Source: Flemingiibacterium sp045578725
GTDB taxonomy: Bacteria; Bacillota; Clostridia; Oscillospirales; CAG-272
NCBI GenBank assembly: GCA_045578725.1
Contig: JAZNKS010000073.1
Coordinates: 15,203-79,202 of the forward strand
DNA length: 64,000 bases
Reading direction: 5' to 3'
Below are positions 27,210 through 36,246 of the stretch, in pieces; position 1 is the first letter of the stretch, and the number at the start of each line of letters is the position of its first letter. Below the pieces are notes generated by a model. The model was not told the origin of the DNA, searched no databases, and saw only the letters and a list, made by a program, of their open reading frames with translations. Both the position numbers and the translations under genes were made by a program.

Positions 27210-27907
27210 TAAATATCCCCCGATTGGCGGCTGACCTGACACCAGATCATGTAATGGTCGGAGTGCTTTTCTTCCAGCATTCCGCTGTCCTCCAGCTTCC
27301 ATCCATCCGAGAACAGGATGTTGTCAATCGCCTTGGATGACTTCCACAAGGAGGGATAGCGCCGGTCGCTCCGGTTCAGCATCCATGCCGCATTCAGCAC
27401 ATCAAACTCCTGAAAATTCTCGGTATTGAAATCGCCCGTCAGAATGTACGGTTCTTTCTTCGGAAGAAGCCCTGCCAGCTCGGCAAACTGCCGGGTACGG
27501 ATCGCGGCATCCTCTCGTGAGAGAGTCAGATGCGTATTGAAGAAATGAACGGACTGGCCGCAGACATCCAGAAGTGCATGAGCGACCGATCGCTGTTCAA
27601 AGCCGCCCGATTCCAGCAGAACCGATTCAAAGGACAGAATCGGCCAGCGTGACAGAATTCCGTTTCCGTACTCGCCGCCTTCCAGCGGAATGCTCCTTGA
27701 GAAGGCCGAATATTTCATCGTGGATGCTTCGGCAAGCTCCGCCATCGTGTCAACCCGGCGCGAACGGTCAACATGAATATCCACTTCCTGCAGGCCGACC
27801 ACATCCAGCGCCAGCGCTTCAAAGTCATCGGCCAGCGTCTGCATTTTCATATCCACAAACGCACCGTGCTGGATATTATACGAAGCCACTCTCATTTTCA
27901 TAATCAT
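27209..27907 (-). CDS. Endonuclease/exonuclease/phosphatase (EEP) family protein
   Basis: 232 aa. Mg-dependent phosphodiesterase or phosphatase fold related to DNase I. ASYNIQHGAF (Asn), VVGLQEVDIH (Glu), FFNTHLTL, LTGDFNTE (Asp, Asn) and KHSDHYMIW (Asp, His) cover the catalytic set. It starts with an ATGA overlap with rsgA and has AAAGGA upstream. It stands exactly where Bacillus and many Clostridia have rpe (ribulose-phosphate epimerase), which is missing here. Substrate unknown. Confidence 0.87.
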   Translation of the reverse strand: MIMKMRVASYNIQHGAFVDMKMQTLADDFEALALDVVGLQEVDIHVDRSRRVDTMAELAEASTMKYSAFSRSIPLEGGEYGNGILSRWPILSFESVLLESGGFEQRSVAHALLDVCGQSVHFFNTHLTLSREDAAIRTRQFAELAGLLPKKEPYILTGDFNTENFQEFDVLNAAWMLNRSDRRYPSLWKSSKAIDNILFSDGWKLEDSGMLEEKHSDHYMIWCQVSRQSGDI

Positions 27908-28926
27908 CGACCCGATCCTTTCCGATCCCATTCATGCTTGTTCTTCAGCGCCTCATAAAAGGCCAGAAAGCTCGCGTGCCGTTCGGCCGGGATCTTTCCT
28001 TCGCGCACAGCCGCTAAAATCGCGCAGCCCTCTTCCCTGGTATGCGTGCACTTGGTATATCGGCACTGGCCGATGTACGGTTCAAATTCCCGGAAAACGT
28101 AGGGTAAATCCTCTTTGGTATAAAAATCGTACTGCACAAAATCCAGCATACTGAAGCCGGGCGTGTCGGCGATATAGCCGGCATCCGCATCAAATCCCGG
28201 CAGGCGGTCCAATCCGTACAGCTCGATATGCCGGGTGGTATGGCGGCCGCGCTCGGTTTTGCGGCTGATTTCGCCGGTCTGCAGGCCGAGCGACGGGAAC
28301 AGCCGGTTCAGAAGCGTGGATTTACCGACACCGGATGCGCCGGCGAAGGCTGAAATCTTATTTTTACTCTGCCGGATAAAGGCTCCAAGCCCGCTGTCCG
28401 GCATTTCTTCGCCTTCGATAAAGACCACATAGCCGCATCGACGGTAGATCGAAGCATATGCCTCGGCGGCATCCCCTGCCAGATCAGCCTTGGTGATGAT
28501 AATCACCGGCTCAACCTTTTTGTATTCCGCGACGGTCAGCAGCTTGTCCACCGTCTGCAGAATCGGAGTCGGTCTTGCTGCGGCAAAGACCGCATAGATC
28601 CGATCCAGATTGGCCATCGGCGGCCGGATCAGCTCATTTTTGCGGGGGAGAATCTCATCGATCATCACACCGGCCTGAATCTCATCCACACCGGCGCGCC
28701 GTTCGGATGTCTCCCCGGCACGATAAAGCTCCGTATCAATACGGAGCTTTACGCTGTCGCCCGGAAGGAGCGTCATTTTTTCATGGCGGAATACACCGCG
28801 TGCCTTGCAGAACAGGCAGGTACCGGCTGTGAATCCTTCCGCAGCCGGCTCGGAATCGGCGATCAGGCGAACCTCATACTGTCCGCCGACCCCCTTGATC
28901 AGAATGCCTTTGGCTGTGATTTCCAT
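27904..28926 (-). CDS. rsgA: Ribosome small-subunit GTPase RsgA
   Basis: 340 aa, slightly long. Circularly permuted GTPase acting late in 30S assembly. An OB fold (1-90) is followed by the G motifs in permuted order: G4 TKAD, then G1 GASGVGKSTLLN, then G3 DTPGF. The C-terminal zinc domain shows CRYTKCTHTREEGC. There is a 1-nt overlap with prkC. It is phosphorylated by PrkC in Bacillus, which fits the pairing here. Confidence 0.95.
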   Translation of the reverse strand: MEITAKGILIKGVGGQYEVRLIADSEPAAEGFTAGTCLFCKARGVFRHEKMTLLPGDSVKLRIDTELYRAGETSERRAGVDEIQAGVMIDEILPRKNELIRPPMANLDRIYAVFAAARPTPILQTVDKLLTVAEYKKVEPVIIITKADLAGDAAEAYASIYRRCGYVVFIEGEEMPDSGLGAFIRQSKNKISAFAGASGVGKSTLLNRLFPSLGLQTGEISRKTERGRHTTRHIELYGLDRLPGFDADAGYIADTPGFSMLDFVQYDFYTKEDLPYVFREFEPYIGQCRYTKCTHTREEGCAILAAVREGKIPAERHASFLAFYEALKNKHEWDRKGSGR

Positions 28927-30689
28927 TATTCTGCCGCACCCGATTCGCCCTCGCCGACCGGATCAGCGGTTGTTTCCGTCTTTTCGGGGCCAAGGCTCAT
29001 GACAAAGTCGATCTTCGTGCCTTCCGGAACCATTCCGCCGGCCGCATGGCTCTGACGGATGACGATTCCCTCGCGCACGGTATCCGAGTATTCGTAGGTA
29101 ACCTCGCCGAGCTTGAAGCCATTGATCCGCAGAACATTCATGACATTCTGCTCGGTACTGCCCTCAAAGTCCGGCATTTTATTGTACTTGATATCCTGAC
29201 CGCTGCTGATATAGAGCGTTACCGTTTCGCCGCGCTTCAGCGTGGTGCCGGCCTCCGGCTCGGTGCGGATAACATAGCCTTCGTTAATATAATCGTGATG
29301 CTCGGTGACCTCAAACACGATCATGCCCAGCTCATCACGGAGCTCAATCTTGGCGGTGCGGGCATCGCTGTAGGAATAATCCTTCAGCTCGGCCGTTTCG
29401 GCACCCCAGCAGACCGTCAGCTTCAGATCACAGTTCTGCTTGCCGGGGATAATCTTCCGCTTTTCGCCGGGCAGAGGATCCTGCGCGACGATCTCATAGC
29501 GGTCATAGTTGGAGTCATACATATAGGTGACCTCGACTGTGTAGCCGATGTCCTCCAGACTCTTCTTCAGATCCTCGGTGTAGATGCTTTCGGTGTATTT
29601 GGGGATGGTAATCTGACGGGAGTTGTCCGTTGTCGTGACCTCAAACAGCTTGGTCAGTACCACAACCGCCGCAATACAGCAGACAATCAGGAAGGCCGAT
29701 GCGACACCGGCGATTACCGGGAACATCGTCCGGCTGCTGCTGCGCGGAGGCGTGAGCTTCTTGACATTGACGGGCGAATTCTGCACCGTACCGGATGATC
29801 CGGAAGAGCTTGAAGCCGTCGCTTCATGCTGCGGCATCTTGAAGACAGTTCGCGGGTTGCTCTTGACCTGTGCCACATGGCGGAGCATCTGCGCCGCGCT
29901 CTGGAACCGATGCTCCGGATTCTTTTCCATCGCGCCCAGAATGATCTGCTCCAGTCCCACCGGAATCTGGGCATTGATTTCCCGGGGCGGCTTCGGACGG
30001 TTCTTGACCTGCATGATCGCCACCGTCACCGGGCTGTCGGCCACGAAGGGAAGCTTGCCGGTCGCCATTTCATACATGGTGACACCGAGCGAATAGATGT
30101 CGCTCCGGCGATCGATCATCTTGCCGCTGGCCTGCTCGGGGCTGATATAAAAAACCGTACCGATCGCCTTATCGGTCATCGTAACCGTTTCCGCATTGGG
30201 AAGCTTGGCGATGCCGAAATCCGCGACCTTGATGACGCCGTTCTTCAGCATCATGATATTCTGCGGCTTGATATCCCGGTGAACGATTCCCTTGGCGTGA
30301 GCGTGCTCCAGCGCCAGCAGGATCTGTTCGGTGATATTCATGATTTCGTGGAAGCTGAGCACACGCTTTTTAAGGATATAATTCTTCAGCGTGATGCCTT
30401 CGATCAGCTCCATAACAATATATTTCAGGTTGTCCTTGACCGAAACATCGTAGATATTGACAATGTTGGGATGGGAGAGCATGGCAACCGCCTTGCTCTC
30501 GTTGATGAAGCGCTTGACCGCCTGTGTATCGTTATTGATGTCATCCTTAAGCATCTTTACCGCTACATTCCGGCGCATCAGCAGATCCGTTGCCTCGAAG
30601 ACAACAGCCATTCCGCCGATTCCGATAATTTTGATGATACGGTAGCGCTTGTCAAAGACCTGACCTACATATCTTTCAAAGGAATCCAT
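28926..30689 (-). CDS. prkC: PASTA-domain serine/threonine protein kinase
   Basis: 587 aa. Kinase domain 1-270 with glycine loop IIGIGGMAVVFEA, VAVKML (Lys), HRDIKPQNIM (catalytic loop), DFGIAK and GTVFYISPEQASG (activation segment). A cytoplasmic linker is rich in Ser, then comes one transmembrane helix (about 322-345). Three extracellular PASTA repeats follow, each ending near LYISSG- or VMSLG-like strands; these bind muropeptides. PrkC senses cell-wall fragments and controls growth and germination. The C-terminus is a short Glu/Thr-rich tail. It is directly downstream of its phosphatase prpC. Confidence 0.96.
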   Translation of the reverse strand: MDSFERYVGQVFDKRYRIIKIIGIGGMAVVFEATDLLMRRNVAVKMLKDDINNDTQAVKRFINESKAVAMLSHPNIVNIYDVSVKDNLKYIVMELIEGITLKNYILKKRVLSFHEIMNITEQILLALEHAHAKGIVHRDIKPQNIMMLKNGVIKVADFGIAKLPNAETVTMTDKAIGTVFYISPEQASGKMIDRRSDIYSLGVTMYEMATGKLPFVADSPVTVAIMQVKNRPKPPREINAQIPVGLEQIILGAMEKNPEHRFQSAAQMLRHVAQVKSNPRTVFKMPQHEATASSSSGSSGTVQNSPVNVKKLTPPRSSSRTMFPVIAGVASAFLIVCCIAAVVVLTKLFEVTTTDNSRQITIPKYTESIYTEDLKKSLEDIGYTVEVTYMYDSNYDRYEIVAQDPLPGEKRKIIPGKQNCDLKLTVCWGAETAELKDYSYSDARTAKIELRDELGMIVFEVTEHHDYINEGYVIRTEPEAGTTLKRGETVTLYISSGQDIKYNKMPDFEGSTEQNVMNVLRINGFKLGEVTYEYSDTVREGIVIRQSHAAGGMVPEGTKIDFVMSLGPEKTETTADPVGEGESGAAE

Positions 30690-30726
30690 TCCTTATCATC
30701 CTTTCCGCATTGCTGCCTTCGTCCGG

Positions 30727-31533
30727 TTATTCTTCCGTTTTTGTGTACTTGACAAGCACCGCTGTTATGTTGTCCGGACCGCCGGCCGCATTGGCCGCCT
30801 CAATCAGCCGGTCGGTTTTATCCGCCAGCTCGGTTTCCGTGTCGAGAACCACGTCGATGTCCAGATCGGAGGAGATAATGGCATAAATATCCTCCGGCAG
30901 AAGCTGGCCGGAAAGACCGTCGGAGCAAAGGAGAAGATAGCAGACCTTCAGGCTGGAGAGATCAACGGAGAAGATATCCGTTTCAATGTTATTCTTGATG
31001 CCGACCGCGCGGGTAATTCGGTTGCGGAAGGGATGGCTGCGTGCATCCTCCACGCTGATCTCGCCGCTGTCGATCAGATGCTGAACATAGGAATGGTCAT
31101 GCGTGATCTGGGTGATGGTATTGTCCGAGATCAGATACAGCCGGCTGTCGCCGATATTGACCACATAGACCAGCTCATCGCAGATCAGCGCCGCAACAAG
31201 GGTTGTTCCCATGCCGCGGTATTCCGCCGAGGTCTGGGATTTCTTATATACGGCAATATTGGCGTCGTGCGCCGCATTGTCAAGGATGATACAGGCATCA
31301 TCGCTGGAAAGGCGGAGCATATTGTCTTCATCAATCTTGGCAAGGGCATATTTCAGAACCTTTTCGCAGAAAACCTCAGCCGCGCATTCGCTGGCCACAT
31401 TTCCGCCCTTGGCACCGCCCATACCGTCGCAGACCACACAAAGCGTCGCATTGCTGCTGATCTCACGGATCAGATAATTATCCTGATTGGCAGAGCGAAC
31501 CTTGCCGGTATCGCTTTTACCGTAAAAAAACAT
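30727..31533 (-). CDS. prpC: PP2C-type protein phosphatase
   Basis: 268 aa. Mn-dependent phosphatase that opposes PrkC. RSANQDNYLI, CVVCDGMGGAKGG (metal Asp), YRGMGTTLVAALI, NIGDSRLYL, LLLCSDGLSG and GGPDNITAVLVKY are the PP2C motifs in order. It is transcribed with prkC from a promoter in the gap after rlmN. Confidence 0.95.
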   Translation of the reverse strand: MFFYGKSDTGKVRSANQDNYLIREISSNATLCVVCDGMGGAKGGNVASECAAEVFCEKVLKYALAKIDEDNMLRLSSDDACIILDNAAHDANIAVYKKSQTSAEYRGMGTTLVAALICDELVYVVNIGDSRLYLISDNTITQITHDHSYVQHLIDSGEISVEDARSHPFRNRITRAVGIKNNIETDIFSVDLSSLKVCYLLLCSDGLSGQLLPEDIYAIISSDLDIDVVLDTETELADKTDRLIEAANAAGGPDNITAVLVKYTKTEE

Positions 31534-31581
31534 TTCTTCCGTTCATCCTCTCTTGCCTGACACTAAAATGAGCCTTACCTA

Positions 31582-31610
31582 ATTATATTCTATCGATGTG
31601 AATCAGTAAA
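31582..31610 (-). promoter_or_regulatory. Promoter for prpC-prkC-rsgA-thiN-spoVM
   Basis: Minus strand TTTACT (31605-31610), 17-bp spacer, TATAAT (31582-31587). It allows this part of the cluster to be expressed apart from the upstream rlmN section. A short CCCC-GTC-GGGG hairpin at 31643-31653 lies between rlmN and the promoter. Confidence 0.75.
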
Positions 31611-31658
31611 GATTTTTTTGGGGCTGAATTGTTAACAAAGCACCCCGTCGGGGATTTT

Positions 31659-32741
31659 TTACTCCTCCGCCGCTGTTTCGCGGGCCAGCTTGGCCCGGCG
31701 GAGCTGACCGCAGGAGGCATTGATGTCCGAGCCGAGTTTGCGGCGCACAGTGGCATTGATGCCGTTCTTCTCTAAAACAGCGGCAAATCGCTGAACCGCT
31801 TCTGCGGAGGAACGGGAGAATCCGCTCTCCGCCACCTCATTGACCGGAATCAGATTGACATGGATCGGGAAGCTGCGGCCGCCTTCAAACAGGCCCTTCT
31901 TCAGAGCCGCAGCCAGCTGGCCCGCATATTCCGCCGTATCGTTTTTGCCGGCGATCAGCGTATATTCAAAGGAAATTCGTCTTCCGGTCGCCAGAAAATA
32001 CCGACGGCAGGCAGAAAGCAGAGCGGCGATATTCCACTTTTTGTTGACCGGCATGATGGAGGTGCGGGTTTCGTCATCCGCCGCGTGGAGGGAAATCGAC
32101 AGCGTGATCTGCAGATCCAGCTTTGCCAGCTCATCAATCCGGTCCACCAGACCGCAGGTGGACAGCGAGATATGGCGGCTTCCGATATTCAGTCCCTCGG
32201 GGGCACCGACCAGCTCCAGGAATTTCACTACATTATCATAATTGTCCAGCGGCTCGCCGATTCCCATCATGACGATGTTGGAAATCCGCTCGCCCATATC
32301 CTTTTCGGCGGCGATCACCTGTCCGAGCAGCTCGGACGGCTCCAGTCTGCGCACAAGGCCGCCAATGGTGGAAGCGCAGAACTTGCATCCCATCGGGCAG
32401 CCGACCTCGCTGGAGATGCAGATGGTATTGCCGTGCTTGTAGCGCATGAATACGCTTTCAATCACATTGCCGTCATACAGGCCAAACAGGTACTTGACCG
32501 TACCATCCAGCTTTGATACCAGCTTTTCTTCCACGGTCGGCAGATTGACAACGGCCTTCTCCTTCAGCGTCTGGCGCAGTTTCTTTGAGAGATTGGTCAT
32601 CCCGTCAAGATCCGTGCCCTTGTGCATCCAGGAAAAAATCTGACCGGCGCGGTATTTCGGCTCACCGAGCGAGGCAAGGAATTCCTCCAGCTCGGCAATA
32701 TTCATGCTCAGCAAATCGGCTTTTTCGTTGATGGTTGTCAT
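31659..32741 (-). CDS. rlmN: 23S rRNA/tRNA adenine-C2 methyltransferase RlmN
   Basis: 360 aa. Radical-SAM enzyme that methylates A2503 of 23S rRNA and A37 of some tRNAs. The cluster motif CPMGCKFCAS is intact, with GIGEPLDNYDNV and SISLHAADDETR further on. CGQLRR near the end carries the catalytic Cys. It overlaps rsmB by 4 nt; the rsmB-rlmN order is conserved. Confidence 0.96.
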   Translation of the reverse strand: MTTINEKADLLSMNIAELEEFLASLGEPKYRAGQIFSWMHKGTDLDGMTNLSKKLRQTLKEKAVVNLPTVEEKLVSKLDGTVKYLFGLYDGNVIESVFMRYKHGNTICISSEVGCPMGCKFCASTIGGLVRRLEPSELLGQVIAAEKDMGERISNIVMMGIGEPLDNYDNVVKFLELVGAPEGLNIGSRHISLSTCGLVDRIDELAKLDLQITLSISLHAADDETRTSIMPVNKKWNIAALLSACRRYFLATGRRISFEYTLIAGKNDTAEYAGQLAAALKKGLFEGGRSFPIHVNLIPVNEVAESGFSRSSAEAVQRFAAVLEKNGINATVRRKLGSDINASCGQLRRAKLARETAAEE

Positions 32742-34078
32742 TTGTTATCCTTACGTCTGAATTTGGCGATAAAGAAGCCGTCGGTATTATCGATATGCGG
32801 ATACAGGGTCAGCTGTCCGTTTTTTGATGCCAGCCCGCCGATTTCAAAATCCTCGGCGGCATAATCGCCGTGCGTATCAAGGAAGGCCCGCACCACATCA
32901 CCGTTTTCGCGGCGGTTGAGCGTGCAGGTGGAATAGCAGAGTACGCCGCCCGGCTTGACATACCGGGAAACATTGGCCAGAATCGCCGTCTGGATGGCGG
33001 GGAGCCGCTCGATTTCATCCGCACCCTTATAGCGGATCTCCGGCTTCTTGGCGATCACGCCGAGGCCTGAGCAAGGGGCATCGCAGATCAGGACATCCGC
33101 TGACTTTTCAAGGCCCGCATCAAAAACGGAACCATTCTTTTCTTCGGCCGTCAGAATCGAAATTCCCAGCGACCGCGCCCCGTTTTCGACCAGCGAAAGC
33201 TTATTTTTGTGAAGATCGAAGCTTTTCAGAATGCCGGTATTCTCCATGGCCATCGCCGCCGAGAAGCTCTTGCCGCCCGGGCAGGCGCAGGAATCGATCA
33301 CCGTTTGTCCCGGCTTCGGATCCGCGGCCAATACCGCCAGCTGGGAGGCTTCGTCCTGGACAAAGGCCAATCCCTCATGTACGACGGCCAGCGCCTGCGG
33401 CTGAAGGGAGCCGCCGAGGCGGATGCCGACCGGTGAATAAGCGGTCGCTCCGGCAGAAATGCCGTCCTGCGCCAGCCGTTCAAGAAGTGCCTCGCGCGTT
33501 GTTTTCAGCGTATTGACACGGAGCGTGATCGGCGGATTCTGATGAAAGGCCGCGAGCAGCGCTTCCGGGTCATCGCAGGAATCCGAAAGGATCCGGCAGA
33601 CATCCTCGCCGCAGGAATAGCGAACCGACAGATAATCCGCCCCATCCGCACGGGTGGGCCATGGAAGATTGTCCCGGCTCATTTTGCGGAGAAAGCCGCG
33701 CAGAACCGCATTGACAAAGGAGGCGGCGCGGGGCTGTCTTTTCTTGATAAGCGTCACGCTTTCATTGACCGCCGCGCTTTCCGGGATCCGGTCGAGCCAG
33801 ATCAGCTGATAGAGGCCCAGCCGCAGAGCGGTGAGGATTTCATCGTCCAGCGCCGTCAGCTCTTTGGCGGACAGCTGTGCCAGAAAATAATCCAGCGAAA
33901 TTCTCCGCTCGATGACACCGTACACAAGAGCGGTATAAAGACCGCGCTCGGCACCCGTCAGATGAAAGCGGCGGATCGCGGAATCGACCTCCAGATTGGA
34001 GTATTTTTTATCCTTTTCACAGCGCAGAAGGGAGAGAAAGGCCGCCTCGCGCGCCGAATATTCCTTTTGTTCCATCAC
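32738..34078 (-). CDS. rsmB: 16S rRNA m5C967 methyltransferase RsmB
   Basis: 446 aa. An N-terminal NusB-like RNA-binding domain (1-140) precedes the SAM methyltransferase. The SAM site is SCACPGGKS, with ICDAPCSGLGVIAKKPEIRYK and CYSTCTLNRRENG carrying the two catalytic cysteines. Coupled to the zinc peptidase upstream by a 4-nt overlap. Confidence 0.96.
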   Translation of the reverse strand: MMEQKEYSAREAAFLSLLRCEKDKKYSNLEVDSAIRRFHLTGAERGLYTALVYGVIERRISLDYFLAQLSAKELTALDDEILTALRLGLYQLIWLDRIPESAAVNESVTLIKKRQPRAASFVNAVLRGFLRKMSRDNLPWPTRADGADYLSVRYSCGEDVCRILSDSCDDPEALLAAFHQNPPITLRVNTLKTTREALLERLAQDGISAGATAYSPVGIRLGGSLQPQALAVVHEGLAFVQDEASQLAVLAADPKPGQTVIDSCACPGGKSFSAAMAMENTGILKSFDLHKNKLSLVENGARSLGISILTAEEKNGSVFDAGLEKSADVLICDAPCSGLGVIAKKPEIRYKGADEIERLPAIQTAILANVSRYVKPGGVLCYSTCTLNRRENGDVVRAFLDTHGDYAAEDFEIGGLASKNGQLTLYPHIDNTDGFFIAKFRRKDNK

Positions 34079-34770
34079 TTGCGGTCGCTCCGTCTGGCAA
34101 TCAGGAAGATCCGGATCAGGTTGGCCAGCGAAACGGCCAGCGCGGCTACATAGGTCAGCGCGGCGGCCGTCAGAACCTTCCGTGAAGAGGCCAGCTCATC
34201 GCTGTTCAGCCGTCCGGAGGCCTTCAGCGCCTCCATGGCGCGGGAGCTGGCATTGAATTCGGTCGGAAGCGTGACCAGCTGGAAGAGCGTGGAGCATCCG
34301 AAGGCAATCACGCCCAGATACGCCAGTGCGGGAAAGGAGAGCGCAATTCCCAAAAGCACCAGCGGCATAGCTAAATTGGAACCGATATTGGTGATGGGAA
34401 TGATCGCCATGCGGAGCTTGATCGGACCGTACCCGACCGCGTGCTGAACCGCGTGACCGGCCTCATGGGCGGCAACGCCCACCGCGGCCGCGGTATTGAC
34501 ACCATATACCGGCTCCGACAGATAGATTGTGTTGTCAGACGGGTTGTAATGGTCGGTCAGCTCGCCCGCTGTCTGCGCGATGCGGACGTTCCGGAGCCCG
34601 TTGGCATCCAGAATGCTCCGTGCGGCATCAAAGCCGGTCATCCCGCATTTTACGGTTTCCTTTGCATAGCGCTTGAAGGTTGAGCTGACATTGGCCTGTG
34701 CCCACATGGCAAAAATCACCGCCGGAAGCACCAGCACAATATAAGCCATATCAATACCCAGAAAATTCAT
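34075..34770 (-). CDS. YugP-type neutral zinc metallopeptidase, membrane-bound
   Basis: 231 aa. A short N-terminal helix (about 7-25), then NTIYLSEPVYG and AAHEAGHAVQH, the HExxH zinc motif, followed by two to three hydrophobic helices (about 120-165 and 198-222). PTEFNASSRAMEAL contains the likely third ligand. Homologues (Bacillus yugP) often lie beside fmt and rsmB in Clostridia, as here. It is probably a membrane-proximal protease; the substrate is unknown. Confidence 0.9.
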   Translation of the reverse strand: MNFLGIDMAYIVLVLPAVIFAMWAQANVSSTFKRYAKETVKCGMTGFDAARSILDANGLRNVRIAQTAGELTDHYNPSDNTIYLSEPVYGVNTAAAVGVAAHEAGHAVQHAVGYGPIKLRMAIIPITNIGSNLAMPLVLLGIALSFPALAYLGVIAFGCSTLFQLVTLPTEFNASSRAMEALKASGRLNSDELASSRKVLTAAALTYVAALAVSLANLIRIFLIARRSDRK

Positions 34771-34791
34771 GGACAGAATGTCCTCCTCGTG

Positions 34792-35742
34792 TTATCGCTG
34801 ATAAACCCGGAAGCAGTCGCCGGGCGCCACCTTGCGGCCGTTGATGAAATCGGCGGCGGCCATCCGGCTCTTTCCTTCGGGAAGAAGATGGGTGACGGCA
34901 ATGGAACCGACACGGCAGGCGACCTCGATTTTTCCGTCGGCGCACCGCAGAACCTCACCCGGGTTCGTATGCTCCTTCACCGTATCCGCAAGCTCGGCGC
35001 GGATGATTTTCACAGCACGGTGATTCAGCTCGGCCACCGCAAGCGGGAACGGCGAAAGGCCGCGGATCCGGTTGTATACATGAATGGCCTCGTCATCGAA
35101 GTGGAGAATGCAGTCGGCATTCTCAATTTTGGCGGCATAGGTGGACTTCAGATCGTCCTGCTTTTCGCGGGGAGCCGTTCCGTTTTCGATGGCGGGAAGC
35201 GTTTCCAGCAGCAGGCGGGCGCCGGCCTCGGCCATTTTATCATGGACCGATTCAAAATCGTCGTGCAGTTCGATCGGAACCACGGCTTTGGCGATCATAT
35301 CACCGGTATCGATGCCGGCATCCATATACATGATGGTAATGCCGGTCTCTCTCTCTCCGTCGATGATCGCACGCTGCATGGGAGCCGCGCCGCGGTATTT
35401 GGGCAGAAGGGAGCCGTGAACGCAGATGCTGCCGTATTTCGGATAATCCAGCACATTTTCGGGCAGGATTTTGCCGAAGGCCGCCACCGCGATCAGATCG
35501 GGATTGACAGATTCCAGCAGGGCGGCAAATTCCTCGCCGCGAAGGGTTTTGGGCTGATAGACCGGAATCCCGTGCTCAACGGCACATTCCTTGACCGGAG
35601 GCGGGGTAAGAATCATCTTGCGGCCCTTGGGCTTGTCCGGCTGGGTCACAACACCGATGACATCATAGCCGGCCGAAATCAGAGCCTCCAGCGAGCTGCG
35701 GGCAAAATCGGGGGTGCCCATAAACAGAATTCTCATGCTCAT
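34792..35742 (-). CDS. fmt: Methionyl-tRNA formyltransferase
   Basis: 316 aa. Adds formyl from 10-formyl-THF to Met-tRNAi. MRILFMGTPDFA, GVVTQPDKPKGR, and CVHGSLLPKYRGAAP (catalytic Asn replaced in this text by its local context, with the His-Gly-Ser-Leu-Leu-Pro block intact), then DTGDMIAK, are family blocks. The C-terminal OB domain ends in ADFINGRKVAPGD. It overlaps def by 4 nt. Confidence 0.95.
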   Translation of the reverse strand: MSMRILFMGTPDFARSSLEALISAGYDVIGVVTQPDKPKGRKMILTPPPVKECAVEHGIPVYQPKTLRGEEFAALLESVNPDLIAVAAFGKILPENVLDYPKYGSICVHGSLLPKYRGAAPMQRAIIDGERETGITIMYMDAGIDTGDMIAKAVVPIELHDDFESVHDKMAEAGARLLLETLPAIENGTAPREKQDDLKSTYAAKIENADCILHFDDEAIHVYNRIRGLSPFPLAVAELNHRAVKIIRAELADTVKEHTNPGEVLRCADGKIEVACRVGSIAVTHLLPEGKSRMAAADFINGRKVAPGDCFRVYQR

Positions 35743-36212
35743 TCGGCTTCCACCTCATCAGGATCCAGCATACGGATCGCCTTGTCCGTGAACAGAATGC
35801 CCTCCAGATGATCCAGCTCGTGGCAAAAGGCGCGTGCGGCCAGACCCGATCCGGTCACCTGAATCCATTCGCCGTCCAGATTCATGGCCCGGACGGTGAC
35901 CGTCATCGGACGGTCGGTGATGCCCCAGCGATCCGGAACCGACAGACAGCCCTCGGCTTCATTCTGCTTGCCCTCCCGCTTGATGATCTCGGGGTTGATC
36001 AGGATGTAGGGCTTGCCCTCTTCCACCTCAACGATGACCATCCGGCGGAGCTTTCCCACCTGTACGGCGGCCAGACCGCATCCGTTGGCGGCCCGCATCG
36101 TTTCCAGCATATCTGCGGCCAGCAGACGGATCCGATCGTCGATTTTCTCGATCGGGCGGCTCTTTTTGCGGAGGATGGGATCGCCATCCTTTACTATATT
36201 CAGCTTAGCCAT
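35739..36212 (-). CDS. def: Peptide deformylase
   Basis: 157 aa. Removes the N-formyl group from new proteins. Motif 1 is GCGLAAVQVG (Val where most have Pro), motif 2 EAEGCLSVPDR (Cys ligand), motif 3 FCHELDHLEG (HExxH). All metal ligands are present. It lies between priA and fmt, as in Bacillus. Confidence 0.95.
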   Translation of the reverse strand: MAKLNIVKDGDPILRKKSRPIEKIDDRIRLLAADMLETMRAANGCGLAAVQVGKLRRMVIVEVEEGKPYILINPEIIKREGKQNEAEGCLSVPDRWGITDRPMTVTVRAMNLDGEWIQVTGSGLAARAFCHELDHLEGILFTDKAIRMLDPDEVEAE

Positions 36213-36246
36213 AATTATGCATTCCTTTCTGCCTGTTCTGGTTCCC

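Noticed and set aside
31643..31653. CCCC-GTC-GGGG hairpin as a terminator for rlmN
   Set aside because: Only 4 bp of stem, and on the rlmN strand no T-run follows; too weak to call.
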